A stretch of 64,000 nt of DNA from Macrolepiota albuminosa (lineage: Eukaryota > Basidiomycota > Agaricomycetes > Agaricales > Agaricaceae): positions 819,205-883,204 of the forward strand of contig JAMWFC010000051.1 in the NCBI GenBank assembly GCA_027475525.1. The letters run 5' to 3'. How positions within the stretch are numbered: position 1 is the first letter of the stretch; each line of letters starts with the position of its first letter. Shown one piece after another: positions 31,522 to 42,186 of the stretch. A program made the position numbers and the translations under genes. Below the pieces are notes generated by a model. It was given only the letters and a program-made list of their open reading frames with translations. It made no database searches and was not told the origin of the DNA.

Positions 31522-32901
31522 CTACGCATCGAGTCCGCCCGTTGCTCTGAGAGACTGTCTTCGAGCTCTGAGTTTAACGAGACATTCCTCGCTGTCTCTA
31601 GCTCTATGTTTGCCACTACACTCGCAGCAGATACCATGCCGACGATTATTCGCACACGGATCAACATAGCAGTAACCGAGATTCCAGTTTTGACAAATCG
31701 TCGTAGCTCGCTTTTTATTCGGAACGAAACGGCCAGAGGCAGGATGCTTAAAACCAGATGATGGACGGGAGGCTGCTGCCGAGATGCCAAGAATCTGAGA
31801 CAGAAGGGGAACGTGCAGTTCATTCGGATCGTTGAGTCTAAAAGGATTGCGAGAATATCTGTCTCGCGTGTCCGAGTCAAAGCGAATGGCCAGAGACGCT
31901 GCTCCGGGAGAAGAACGAAAGAAGTCAATGATTCTACTTCGGTAGAAAGCCAGTTCAGCTCTTCTATGCGGATAGAAAGCGAGAACGCCATCCACCCATG
32001 CATCATAAACGCGAGACCAGTCTGACTCTGATAAAATCGAACGGCGTGCAGTAGCGTGGTCCTTCTTAATAATCGAGAAGCCGCCCGCAAACTCCTTAGG
32101 TTCGTCGTTGTGGTCGTATCCCTTATCCAAAGTAGCGTAGAGTTTTTCAAAATCGACGTAGTGATCGAGAATAATAAGACGCCAAATCGACCTCGAAATA
32201 GGGTCCTTAAGCTTTTTAAGCTGGGCAAGATTGACAAGGGAATCGATGGTCTTCTCCTTGCCGTATTCCTGACGGAGCTCCCACGTTTTGGCAACATGAG
32301 GATCGTCAGATGCCTCATCATGGAAGCATGCGAGGTGTGGCGCAATGGCAAGCAAAGAGGAAGGGATCGCCATGGATTCCGAATCCTTGTTTTCAAAACC
32401 CACAGGCGGAACAGTAGCAATACGAATGGTATTTGCCTTGTCAGCCTTGCGAGAGGGGTCCACTTGGTTGAGCAAAGCCGCCCACGCGGCGGATTCAATC
32501 GCCTGAGCATGCAGAGATGATGGACTTTGAACCGGGAGAGTTGCACTACGGTCTGGCTCCGGAGGGTGTGAGGAGGTGATAGCAGCGGGCGGAGAGCTCG
32601 AGCGAGATGCTTGAGGATCTGCCCTTGCTTTGGCCTGACGGACTTCAAGGCGTCGATTCGCTGCTTCAACGAAATCCTGAGCTTCGTCCGGCCTGAATCC
32701 CAAGTCATGTAAGGAAAGAACGAGATCTGAAAGAGACCGCGATCCATTGACGGTTTCATCAACGAGTTTTTGGCCAGCGTCGGACTTGGCACGGACTGAC
32801 TCAAGAGCTTGCTCTTCAAGCAGAGCTTGGGCTTCAGAAAACTCATGAGCGTGCCGACTACATGTCTCGCAACGGCAGGTGTGCGCATTTTCGACATTCA
32901 T
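31522..32901 (-). CDS. Gag-like protein of the Ngaro element
   Basis: 459 codons from ATG at 32901 (MNVENAHTCRCETC). A helical region in the middle (AIAPHLACFHDEASDDPHVA, FAGGFSIIKKDHATARRSIL) precedes a Cys/His-rich C-terminus: CQNWNLGYCYVDPCANNRRH then ICCECSGKH, a zinc-binding arrangement typical of nucleic-acid-binding Gag of YR retroelements. Ends at 31522 with a basic tail RARRQSLRATGG. Begins 37 bp inside the end of the 5' long repeat, so that repeat probably carries the promoter. Confidence 0.8.
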   Translation of the reverse strand: MNVENAHTCRCETCSRHAHEFSEAQALLEEQALESVRAKSDAGQKLVDETVNGSRSLSDLVLSLHDLGFRPDEAQDFVEAANRRLEVRQAKARADPQASRSSSPPAAITSSHPPEPDRSATLPVQSPSSLHAQAIESAAWAALLNQVDPSRKADKANTIRIATVPPVGFENKDSESMAIPSSLLAIAPHLACFHDEASDDPHVAKTWELRQEYGKEKTIDSLVNLAQLKKLKDPISRSIWRLIILDHYVDFEKLYATLDKGYDHNDEPKEFAGGFSIIKKDHATARRSILSESDWSRVYDAWVDGVLAFYPHRRAELAFYRSRIIDFFRSSPGAASLAIRFDSDTRDRYSRNPFRLNDPNELHVPLLSQILGISAAASRPSSGFKHPASGRFVPNKKRATTICQNWNLGYCYVDPCANNRRHGICCECSGKHRARDSEECLVKLRARRQSLRATGGLDA

Positions 32902-32937
32902 AAGAAGACAATGATGACGACGTAAAACGAGTAATAT

Positions 32938-33495
32938 TTGACGAAGAAATGAATAGATAAACTAATGAAATACTGGAGTGAAGAAGTAAGTGAGGGCCCG
33001 CGCACGACTTCCCCATCGTGTGCTTACTTTAGATATTTCGTCGGAGTGCGGCGCACTGCTAACAGAGTATTTGAAATGCGAGGACGAAATAACTAAGGTG
33101 AGAGGTGAGCCCGGCTCACCGGGTGGGCATGCCAAAGGGAGAGTCTCACCGATGATTTGCGAAAGTAAAAGAATAATTAAAGGGAACAGTAAGTGTAAAA
33201 AAAAGCACTGAAGAGAGAAGGAAGTGCGGTGAGAACATGCTAATGTGAGAGAGCGCTACCGCGCTCACCTGGGTAGCAGACGAGGAAGGGGGAAGACGGA
33301 AGAGAGGCTACCCGAGATGTCTGAGACTGCAAGCCATACTGACAACGCCACGGCAACTGCCAGGCCCTGGCACCGTGCCGCGATCGGCATGCAGAAAAGG
33401 GGAAGGAGGGTGCAAACGAGATCGGAGAAAACTTTCGCTCACGCAGAGGCCTCCGAAAACGCTCGCCACCTTCGGCGCTCGCCTTTACGCCGACC
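32938..33495. repeat. Long split repeat, outer copy (A1)
   Basis: 558 bp matching 27738-28295. It is the 5' outer end of the element on its coding strand and the likely promoter; its right border CGACC at 33491-33495 marks the insertion point. Confidence 0.93.
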
Positions 33496-33648
33496 ACAGC
33501 TGTAAGTATATGATATGTACGCTTAGAGAGTGGCTGTGCAAATAGCAATCATAACTGACTCAAGTTCTTGTCCCCTTCTCTGGCACTGTCATCACATTCA
33601 CAGGTAGCCATTTGTCTATCCGTATTTCTCTAATACCATCCCCACACA

Positions 33649-36600
33649 ATGTCATCACTAATTTCTCATCTCGAATTTCTTGTGGGATCGTCACAGAACG
33701 CGTCAAGTAATGATAAACACATCCTTGAAGATTGGAAATCGTACGTCGGAAAATGCACCGGCGCCAGACCCAATTGACGAGTCCATACAAGGCTACAGAA
33801 GTTATACAAAGGTAGTTCTTGAACAGAAAAACTGCTCGGCGTCTAACTTCCTCATAGATTCTGGCGATGAACAGGATGCTGTAGATGATGTAGACCCACG
33901 GCACACTATTCTGGATAATTATATCTCTTCAGGCAGTGATGAGGAATCTTTGTCGTCATTGAACCAGTCCCCCTCGTTCGGCTCTTCCAACTGTGTTACA
34001 CGATTACTTCAGTACGTACATGTATATGCCGAATTTTGATGTTCGATTAAAAACAACGTTGTACTTTAACAGAAAACAGAGCCTGTCACCGTTGCTAGGC
34101 TCTATACGTGCCATTATTTCCTCTAATCGCGGTGATGATGCTATATCTGGGGAATTAGCTGAAATCATCGGCTTTGATGAAATAGACCTTGTAATGGACA
34201 TACTAAAGGATCGTATTGGGGTTGCGCAAGAGGTACTTTTGCAGATATCTCTTTATCTTGGAAAAAGAATTCATTCGAGTGAAGCTTGATCGCCTCAGTA
34301 GCGCAGAGCAACCCGTACATCACCTATCTCGAGATGAAGCACAACGGCGAATGGAGCAGAGTTTTAGAGAGAATGCGGCACGACCTCTGTTCTCTGGAAC
34401 GGCAGTAAGTTAACATCTATCTTATTTGTTTGCACAAATGAAGTGATTTTTCCTCTTAACTTTTTAGCAAGAAGCCCCAGAAGTCCTCCCCCATGTGTAT
34501 TCTTCGACTCTTGCAGCTCAGGGTAACGTCCTCTCGCAATTTGGTAGCAAGTATATGTTGCCAATCGGCACAGTACGAAACATGTACGAAGTGAGTATTT
34601 CTCTGTCCTGAATTGTGACCTTGGCTTGACATAAAGTGTTCAACAGGAATATGAAGAAGTCATTGTTCCTCCAGCTAAAACAGTTCCACCCAAGGCATCG
34701 GAGCGAATGTTATTGGTTAGCGAACTCGATCCTCTGGCTAGAGAGTCTTTTCCTGTGAATTAACGTCCTTCTCGCACAATTGGCTCTTGCTGATCATTTT
34801 GATAGGGTTACACGTCTTTAAACAGGATCCAGTCGATTGTCTATCCAACCGCATACGGTTCAAACGAGAATCTTCTCATTTGCGGTTAGAGCTTTGCATT
34901 TCGTGTTTTTGACGTGTTGATTAACCACTTCTTTAGCCCCGACTGGTGCTGTAATTTACAATCTTCCCTATGAAGTCGCATTCGCTAATTTTGATAACAG
35001 GGTAAAACCGACGTAGCTATGCTCACTATCTTGAGAGTGATTGAACAGCACCGATCAAACTCTCTAGACTCTAGCAATGACGATATTAGAGGGCAACTAC
35101 GATCTTCTGTTCAAAAAGACTCGTTTAAAATAATCTATGTGTATGTATTGCTTCACTCCCTGTCGGCAAATCCTGAATGAATTTTGACTTTAGCGCACCA
35201 ATGAAAGCGTTGGCCTCTGAGATCGTACGCAAACTCAGCAAAAGGTTGAGCTGGCTATCCATTCAAGTCCGCGAGTTGACCGGTGAAGCTTGCAGCCTAA
35301 CACTGACATGTACTCAAGCATACTGACAGATCTATCTTGATAACAGGTGACATGCAAATGACGAAAGCCGAAATTGCACAAACACAGATCATTGTCACAA
35401 CTCCCGAAAAGTGGGATGTTGTCACCAGGAAGCCCACGGGCGAAGGAGAATTGGCTGCTGTAAGTCGTTGCGAATTGGAAATGATATGCATTTTCTAACT
35501 TTATCCCAAGAGTCTGAAGTTGCTCATAATCGATGAAGTCCATCTGCTCAACGAAGACCGTGGAGCCGTCATTGAAACCATTGTAGCCAGGACGTTACGC
35601 CAGGTAAACCCCTCACATGCGGGTCCTTATGATTTCGGACTGACCATGGTCATATACTAGGTTGAATCCAGTCAATCCGTGATTCGTATTGTCGGCCTGA
35701 GCGCTACCCTGCCGAATTACATGGACGTTGCCGAGTTCCTCTGGTATGAGTCTGTAATTTATCATGACGCGTGACTGAATATCAGTTCAGCGTCTCGAAA
35801 TATAAGGGTCTTTTTTACTTTGATTCTTCTTTCCGGCCTGTACCTCTTGAACAGCACTTTCTTGGAATAAAAGGCAAGGCTGGGAGTCCTCAGTCCAAGA
35901 AAAACCTCGATTATATCACGTACCTGAAGGTTTCTGAACTCGTTGCCCAGGGCCATCAAGTTATGGTGTTTGTGCATGCACGCAAGGATACCGTGAAGAG
36001 TGCCTTGGTACTGAAGGAGACAGCTATTGCCGAAGGTAAAGCTGACGACTACAACTGCGAAGATCACCCCCTGTATGCCATCTTCCGAAGATCTATTGGC
36101 GAAAGTAGAAATAAGGAGATGAAACAGCTTTTTGACCATGGTTTTGGTATTCATCATGCAGGCATGCTCCGTTCAGACAGAAATATGATGGAAAGAATGT
36201 TTGAGGAAAGAGCAATCAAAGTAAGTTTAATGCAAGCGTCAGTTCGCAATTGATTCAGGATCTTGGAACGAATTATAGGTACTCTGCTGTACGGCCACTC
36301 TGGCTTGGGGTGTCAACCTACCCGCTCATGCAGGTGAGATATCTAATATCGTCATGATATTTATCGCTAATCTTTCTACCCAGTAATTATCAAAGGGACC
36401 CAGGTCTACGATAGTTCCAAAGGTGCCTTCGTTGATTTGTCCGTGCTTGATGTCCTGCAAGTATTTGGTCGAGCCGGTCGTCCAGGTCTGGAGAGTAGTG
36501 GTGAAGGCTACATTTGCACGACCGAGGATAAACTCACCCATTATCTTGATGCCGTGACATCACAGGTTGGCGTTATTATTCTTCTTGCAGACATTTAAGT

Positions 36601-39600
36601 TGTCTTACCTATTTTCTTCAAAGATTCCTATCGAATCTAAGTGAGTTCAGTCCTGAATTTCACCGCAGATTGATTTGATTTGTCTTTTTAGGTTCCAAGG
36701 TGGACTATTTGATTCGCTTAACGCGGAGATAGCTCTGGGAACTGTTGCGAATGTCAACGATGCTGTGCGCTGGCTGGGATACACTTACCTCTTCGTCAGA
36801 ATGAGAAAAAATCCTTTTTATTACGGTAAGTCGTCTTTGAAGAGGCATAATGGTCTGATGTTTATCCAATCGGTAGGTATCGCACGGGAGACAACTAGCG
36901 ACGATCCACAGCTGGGCAATAAACGACACGAACTCATCACTTACGCTGCTCAGGGACTGGCGGATGTCCGCATGATAACGTTTGACAGAAGTACTGGGAC
37001 ATTCACAGCAACGGACCTCGGCAGGATTGCAGCGAAATATTACATCCGGCATTCTTCGATTGAAATCTTCAACAAAAAATTCTTTCAAAAGATGACGGAG
37101 GCTGATGTGTTGGGTATGCTGAGCATGAGCACCGAGGTATGTTATTATTTTCGACTCGACTTTGATGATTCTCATATTTATCCAGTTCGATCAAATACAA
37201 GTCCGTGAATCCGAATTAACAGAACTTGAGCTACTTCTGAATCGCATACCCTGCGACGTCAAGGTATGTTGTGTTCAACCTTGTCCTCCACAAGACTCTA
37301 ACCTTCTCCAGGACGGTGCAAATACCAGCCATGGAAAGGTCAATATTTTGTTGCAAGGAGCTATATCAAGAGAGTTGGTCCAAGACTTTGCATTGGTTTC
37401 AGACATGGCCTATGTCGTACAAAACGGAGGTCGTATCGTTCGTGCTCTGCTCGAAATCGCAATCAGCAAGAAATGGGCAAATGTTACAGCTGTTCTCATG
37501 GGCATAAGCAAGGCTATCGAGAAGAGGCTGTGGCCATTTGACCAGCCATTGAAGCAATTTGATTTAAAGGCTGACATTTTTTATGGTTTACAGCAATGGG
37601 CAGATGACTGGTCACCTGCACAATTGGCCAGCCTTAGCGCAGTGGATTTGGGCAAGCTTGTTCATCTGAACGACCGTCATGGACAAGCTCTTCTCAACGC
37701 AACGCAGCAGTTCCCAGCTGTGTCCATTACATACGATTTGCGGCCGTTAGGACCGGATGTTTTGAAAATTTGTACCCGCGTAAAGCGGGAGTTCTCTTGG
37801 AATTCTAAGGTTCATGGCACTGTTGAACCATTTTGGCTCTGGGTAGAGGATTTCCAAGGATTACTTATACTTCAACTTGCCCATCTCATCTTCCGCCCAG
37901 CAACTGACGTTTTGAATGTGGACTTCGTCATTTCCATACCAAATGGCATACCCCCGCTCTCTGTCACTATACGATATGTCTCCGATCGATGGATGGGTGC
38001 TGAGGACGAGGTCCTGATTCCGCTCGAGTCACTCGTCATGCCAACTGCCTCATTGTCAAATACCCCATTACTACACCTACCACTCCTCCCGACGTCGTGT
38101 GTGATCAAAGATGCTTCTATTGTCAAGGCCATAGAAGGGAAAATAGACCATTTCAATGCCATTCAGACTCAAACCTACTGGAGTATTGTGAATGCGAAAT
38201 GCAATGCACTGCTTTCTGCTCCTGTTGGAAGTGGCAAGTCGAGTTTAGCTCACATTTTGATCTGGTAAGTTTCTTAACAGTCAGTCTGCATGTATTTATC
38301 GATAAGACCGGTTACCAGGATGACAACGATTCAATTCCCCGAAAGTTGGATAATCATAATCACGCCGCGACGGAGTCTGGCGTTAGAAACTGTCTCAGAA
38401 CTTAGAGCCATCTCAAAACACACAGGAATTACTGTAGATTATGCCACAGGACCTGGCGTTTTGACCCGGCCAAGAGGAAGGGTCGTTAGGGTACTCACTG
38501 CTGCACAACTACTTGGTGTCATTTCGAAAAGAAACAATTCAATCCCGATTCTCGGGTTGGATGTTGTCATCTGTGAAAATCTGGAGCTCCTTGATTCGAC
38601 ATATGAGCTCGGTATATCCCTGCTCCGGTACGCTACACAGACGTCACCAACGAGATTCGTGAGCTTCTCTGGATCCCTCAACGACGCCTCTGACATGGCC
38701 GATTGGCTTGATGTTGACTCCTCGGGTCTACACAGTTTCCGACCTAGAGATCGAGATCAGTCCCTCGTTTTTTCAACGATGACCTTCACGATTCCACAGT
38801 CCGGCGCTCTCTTTAAAGCTATGGCAAAACCTGCGCACGCAAGGATTCGAATGGCGCCGCCAGATGAATCTGCAATCATATTTGTCCCGTCTTTTGGGCA
38901 ATGCAAACCTATCGCACTCGACCTTTTAACCCAATGTGCGCTTGAGATGGAGACCGAACGGGGATACCTTCCTTCAGGCATCTCGCCAGAGTATTTGGAA
39001 GATCGCCTAGCGCGACTTCAGGACACAAGTCTGATTGATTTTGTGTCGAAGGGCGTCGGCTTTTTTCACCAAGGCATCCATAGATATGACCGGAATCTCA
39101 TGCTGGAGTTGTACACAGAGGGTTTAATACGTGTCCTCGTCGTGCCGCGCGATTCCTGCTGGGCATTGCCTGTTCGAGCTACAGTGGTCATTGTAATGGG
39201 TACACAGTACTTCCACGCTGAATCTGAAGGTTCTGACCGTCAGCTACGGGACTATGATTTGACGGAGCTGGTTAGGATGCAGGGTCGAGCCGTGCGACAG
39301 ACTGGGACGGGTTACTTCTATCTATTTTGTCAAGCGGAAACCAAAGACACTTTTACCCGGTTTCTGAATGACGGTCTTCCAAGTGAATCTCGACTCTTGG
39401 AGACGGATGATTTGGCGCAATGGATTCTGCAACAGGGCCGTGATGGTGGACTGAAAGCACAGGACATTCTTGATATTTTGTCCTTTACCTTCCTCTCACG
39501 GCGTGTTGTCAGCAACCCTACATATTATGATTGCACATCGTCTTCACGAGACGAAAATCTCTCACGTATCGTTGATAAGTTGATGCTGCGGTCGGCCGAG

Positions 39601-39663
39601 TTGAACAGCTCTTCAGCTATTTCAATGACGCCCTCGCTTACACAGACAGAAGGTGATCGATAA
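33649..39663 (+). CDS. slh1: SLH1/ASCC3-like Ski2 family helicase of the RQT complex
   Basis: Large helicase that in yeast and man splits collided ribosomes (RQT/ASCC). About ten exons. N-terminal helical part ([40 protein letters not shown]). First cassette: [20 protein letters not shown], then motif I APTGA joined over an intron to GKTDVA, IIYVAPMKALA-like Ia, motif II in [17 protein letters not shown], motif [29 protein letters not shown], and motif [13 protein letters not shown]. Sec63-like region to about 38,080. The second cassette has motif [14 protein letters not shown], but CENLELLD stands where DExH should be, and motif VI is QGRAVRQTG. The frame ends soon after a winged-helix-like segment, without a second Sec63 domain. 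The first exon join (33649 start, [14 protein letters not shown]) is uncertain. The Ngaro element ends 153 bp upstream. Confidence 0.85.
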
Positions 39664-39711
39664 CATCTAGATCTATGTACAGTAGTCTACAGGTTTAGCA
39701 CGAAGAACAAA

Positions 39712-41421
39712 TCAATTCTTCAAAAACTTTTTCAGACCTTGCAGTCGCTCTCCTGCTGCCTTAAGAGTATCCAGGTCTTTGCAGAAGGCAAATCGGGCAT
39801 ATGCTTCTCCTATTCCGGCATGCTCTTCGCAGTAGAACTAAAACCGATGTTTTTATTTCCTAAGGGGTACCTGACAATATGGCTTACCTCACTGACTGGA
39901 ATAGAAGAAACACCAATTTCCATAGCAATAAACCAACAAGCTCTGGAAGCAAGTGAATAAATCGACGGACAAACAGACATACTAAACAACTTACCTGAAG
40001 TCTCGGCCTCTGCCTAAAACACTCTCTGGGAATGGATAATCAGCCGGGAAGGCGACCTTCGAGATATCCTGTAACGCGCCGAGGTTCACAATTATACCAT
40101 TACATCATAACCACAAATCTTACCAAGAGAATAAAATAACTGCCTTCTGGTAGAATGTATTGCATGCCTAACCTATCAAAGGCGTCTGTGAGGACGGCAC
40201 GCCTTTCAGCGTACTCTTTGAGCTGGTTATCAAAGAATTTGTGCTGCTTTGCCTGCTCAAGGCCGGCAGCTGCAGCCTCTTGCAAGGGTGAGTTGGTGCA
40301 GAAGACTATACGCGTTGTTGCTGCAAGCGTCGGATATAGAATAGACGATGGGCCAATCAACCAGCCCACGCGCCATCCAGTAGCGGCAAACGCCTCTACA
40401 TATAGCTTAAGTTACAGATCAGAAAAATTAGTTGCCCACTCACTTCCGGCTGATCCCACAGTGACAGTCCGATCCCACATACCGGGGAGGGTCGCAATCC
40501 GAACGTGTTCTTGATCATAGACGAGGCAGTCATACTGAAGATATATTCATGACGTAGTCATTATCAATGCATTCAGCAACCTTACCACTTCGTCCGCCAT
40601 CACCAACAAATTGAATTCTTCCGCTAAAGCAGCTATCTTTACAAGCTCTGCTTTGTGGAATACCTTGCCTACGGGGTTATGTGGAGTGTTAACGATAATG
40701 ATCTTCGTGCGAGGTGTGATGGCACGTCTGGAACGATAAATTGTCGATTATGATATCCATTATCGATATAGCGACAGACCTAAGCTCATCAAAGTCGATT
40801 GTCCACTCCGCGCTAGTGATATTTTCCTGGACATCTTTGGGCGGGTGAAGAGGAACATAGATCGGTTTTCCACCGTTGAAAGTGACGGAAGGGAGGTACT
40901 GGTCGAAGAAAGGCTCAAACATGATAACTTCATCCCCTTGTTCCAAGAAAGCTGTGAGGACGGAATACATGCCTGGAGGCTTTCCTAAGACCAGTGATGC
41001 AGAAAATTGGACGTAATGACTTACCCTCGTTAGCCCCACTTGTGACAAGTATCTCAGAATCTGCATTTATGGTGCGACCGAAACTAGGCTCATAGAAATT
41101 TTTGATAGCCTCCCTGAGGCGAATACGTCCCTTGGGATGAGAGTAGTGGTTTGGGGAAACTGTTTTCAGGGCGCCTTCAGCTGCCTCTATGATCCATTGA
41201 GGAGGGGAAAAGTTCATGTATCCTTGCCCAAGGTTGATACAATCTCCAGGGAGATTGGCTGCACTGTGAAATTGTAGAAAAATTAGCCTTTTCCTTGGTC
41301 TCTGAATTGATTGAACGAATCACTTAAAAATGGACCAGACGTCTTGAGCCAGAGCCCTCCCGTCTTTCAGTCGAGAGGAAAAGGGAATGAGATTGCTGCG
41401 ATCTTGAGATGCCGAGGCCAT
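39712..41421 (-). CDS. bna3: Kynurenine/glutamine aminotransferase-like (class I/II PLP enzyme)
   Basis: KAT/Bna3-type aminotransferase: kynurenine to kynurenic acid, also arylformamide- and glutamine-linked transamination in relatives. ATG at 41421 gives MASASQDRSNLIPFSSRLKD. Then INLGQGYMNFSPPQ, YSHPKGRIRLREAIKNFY, ILVTSGANEG, EQGDEVIMFEPFFDQYLP, PHNPVGKVF, LVMADEVYDCLVY, and the PLP lysine in TVGSAGKSFAATGWRVGW. NSPLQEAAAAGLEQAK, LPEGSYFIL and VAFPADYPFPESVLG follow, ending at TGA 39712-39714. Several short introns. A 77-bp duplication (41357-41510) repeats the first exon, so two identical start codons are present. SLH1 and this gene converge with 48 bp between stops. The regulation is not visible. 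Confidence 0.86.
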
Positions 41422-41510
41422 GAAGCGCTTCGTCTCCCGTCTTTCAGTCGAGAGGAAAAGGGAATGAGATTGCTGCGATCTTGAGATGCCGAGGCCATGA
41501 AGCGCTTCGT
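41357..41510. repeat. 77-bp tandem duplication no. 10 (5' end of aminotransferase)
   Basis: Copies 41357-41433 and 41434-41510, exact and adjacent; duplicates the start codon and first codons. Confidence 0.97.
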
Positions 41511-42186
41511 GTCAAATACGGTCGGAATGGACGAAAGTAGTTGCAAACCTGAAGAGGTTCAGAGTTGGCCGTTGCATCTCTTGAATTGCCGTTATATAAC
41601 CAAGACCGATTCAATCCGAAGCCGACGCCTCCGATCACACTGGCAGTTGACGAAGCACCCTGTGTAGGGCGAGGAATCAGCGCTCACAAGTTGTTACCTA
41701 CAGATACAGTTTATCATGCATACTCAATGCCAAATTCGGCCTCCTATAAGGTCTCCTATAAACTTCAAATGAGGGCTAGTGACACGACCGCTTGAATACT
41801 CTCTGACAGCGAAGTGGTGACTATCGGATCGGTAAAAAGAATGATAACAGGCTAGCTAGGAATAGAACAACATCAGCTTTTTAATAAGCACTCAGAGTGC
41901 CATGTCATGTTACTTATCAGTAATTCGATGGCCTTCATATAAGAATTTTGAGCTCTTCTTTTCGGACGCTAACCTCTGACACTTCGTATACAATTATTAA
42001 CGTGCTCAGATAAGGGTGAGCTTCCAGAGGTAGATATTTTACTGCTAGGCCGGGCTGAGAATCAGTACATGTAACCATAAGGCTTCCACGGTTGCGCGAT
42101 CATGATCGGGACGCGTCGATGCACGTGACATGTCAGTCTCACGATCCACTTGAGAGAAATTCCTCGGATTGTCACATTGATTTACT
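41511..42186. other. Divergent intergenic region
   Basis: About 675 bp between divergent starts of the aminotransferase and the ankyrin-FYVE-RING gene. No gene. A CGATCATGATCG palindrome lies near 42098-42109. Confidence 0.45.

Larger units (their letters stand above)
27607..33495 (-). mobile_element. Ngaro-type tyrosine-recombinase retrotransposon, apparently complete
   Basis: A 5.9-kb element read on the minus strand. Its order on the coding strand is long repeat (32938-33495), gag, RT-RNaseH, tyrosine recombinase, short repeat (28294-28395), long repeat (27738-28295), short repeat (27607-27708). This is the A1-ORFs-B1-A2-B2 'split direct repeat' plan of Ngaro/PAT-like elements, as opposed to the inverted terminal repeats of DIRS1. 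I see no DDE integrase, aspartic protease or methyltransferase domain. Both repeat pairs look identical wherever compared and the frames are open, so the insertion is recent and possibly still mobile. It sits between the starts of NAT copy 2 and SLH1. No target-site duplication is expected for this class. Confidence 0.9.
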
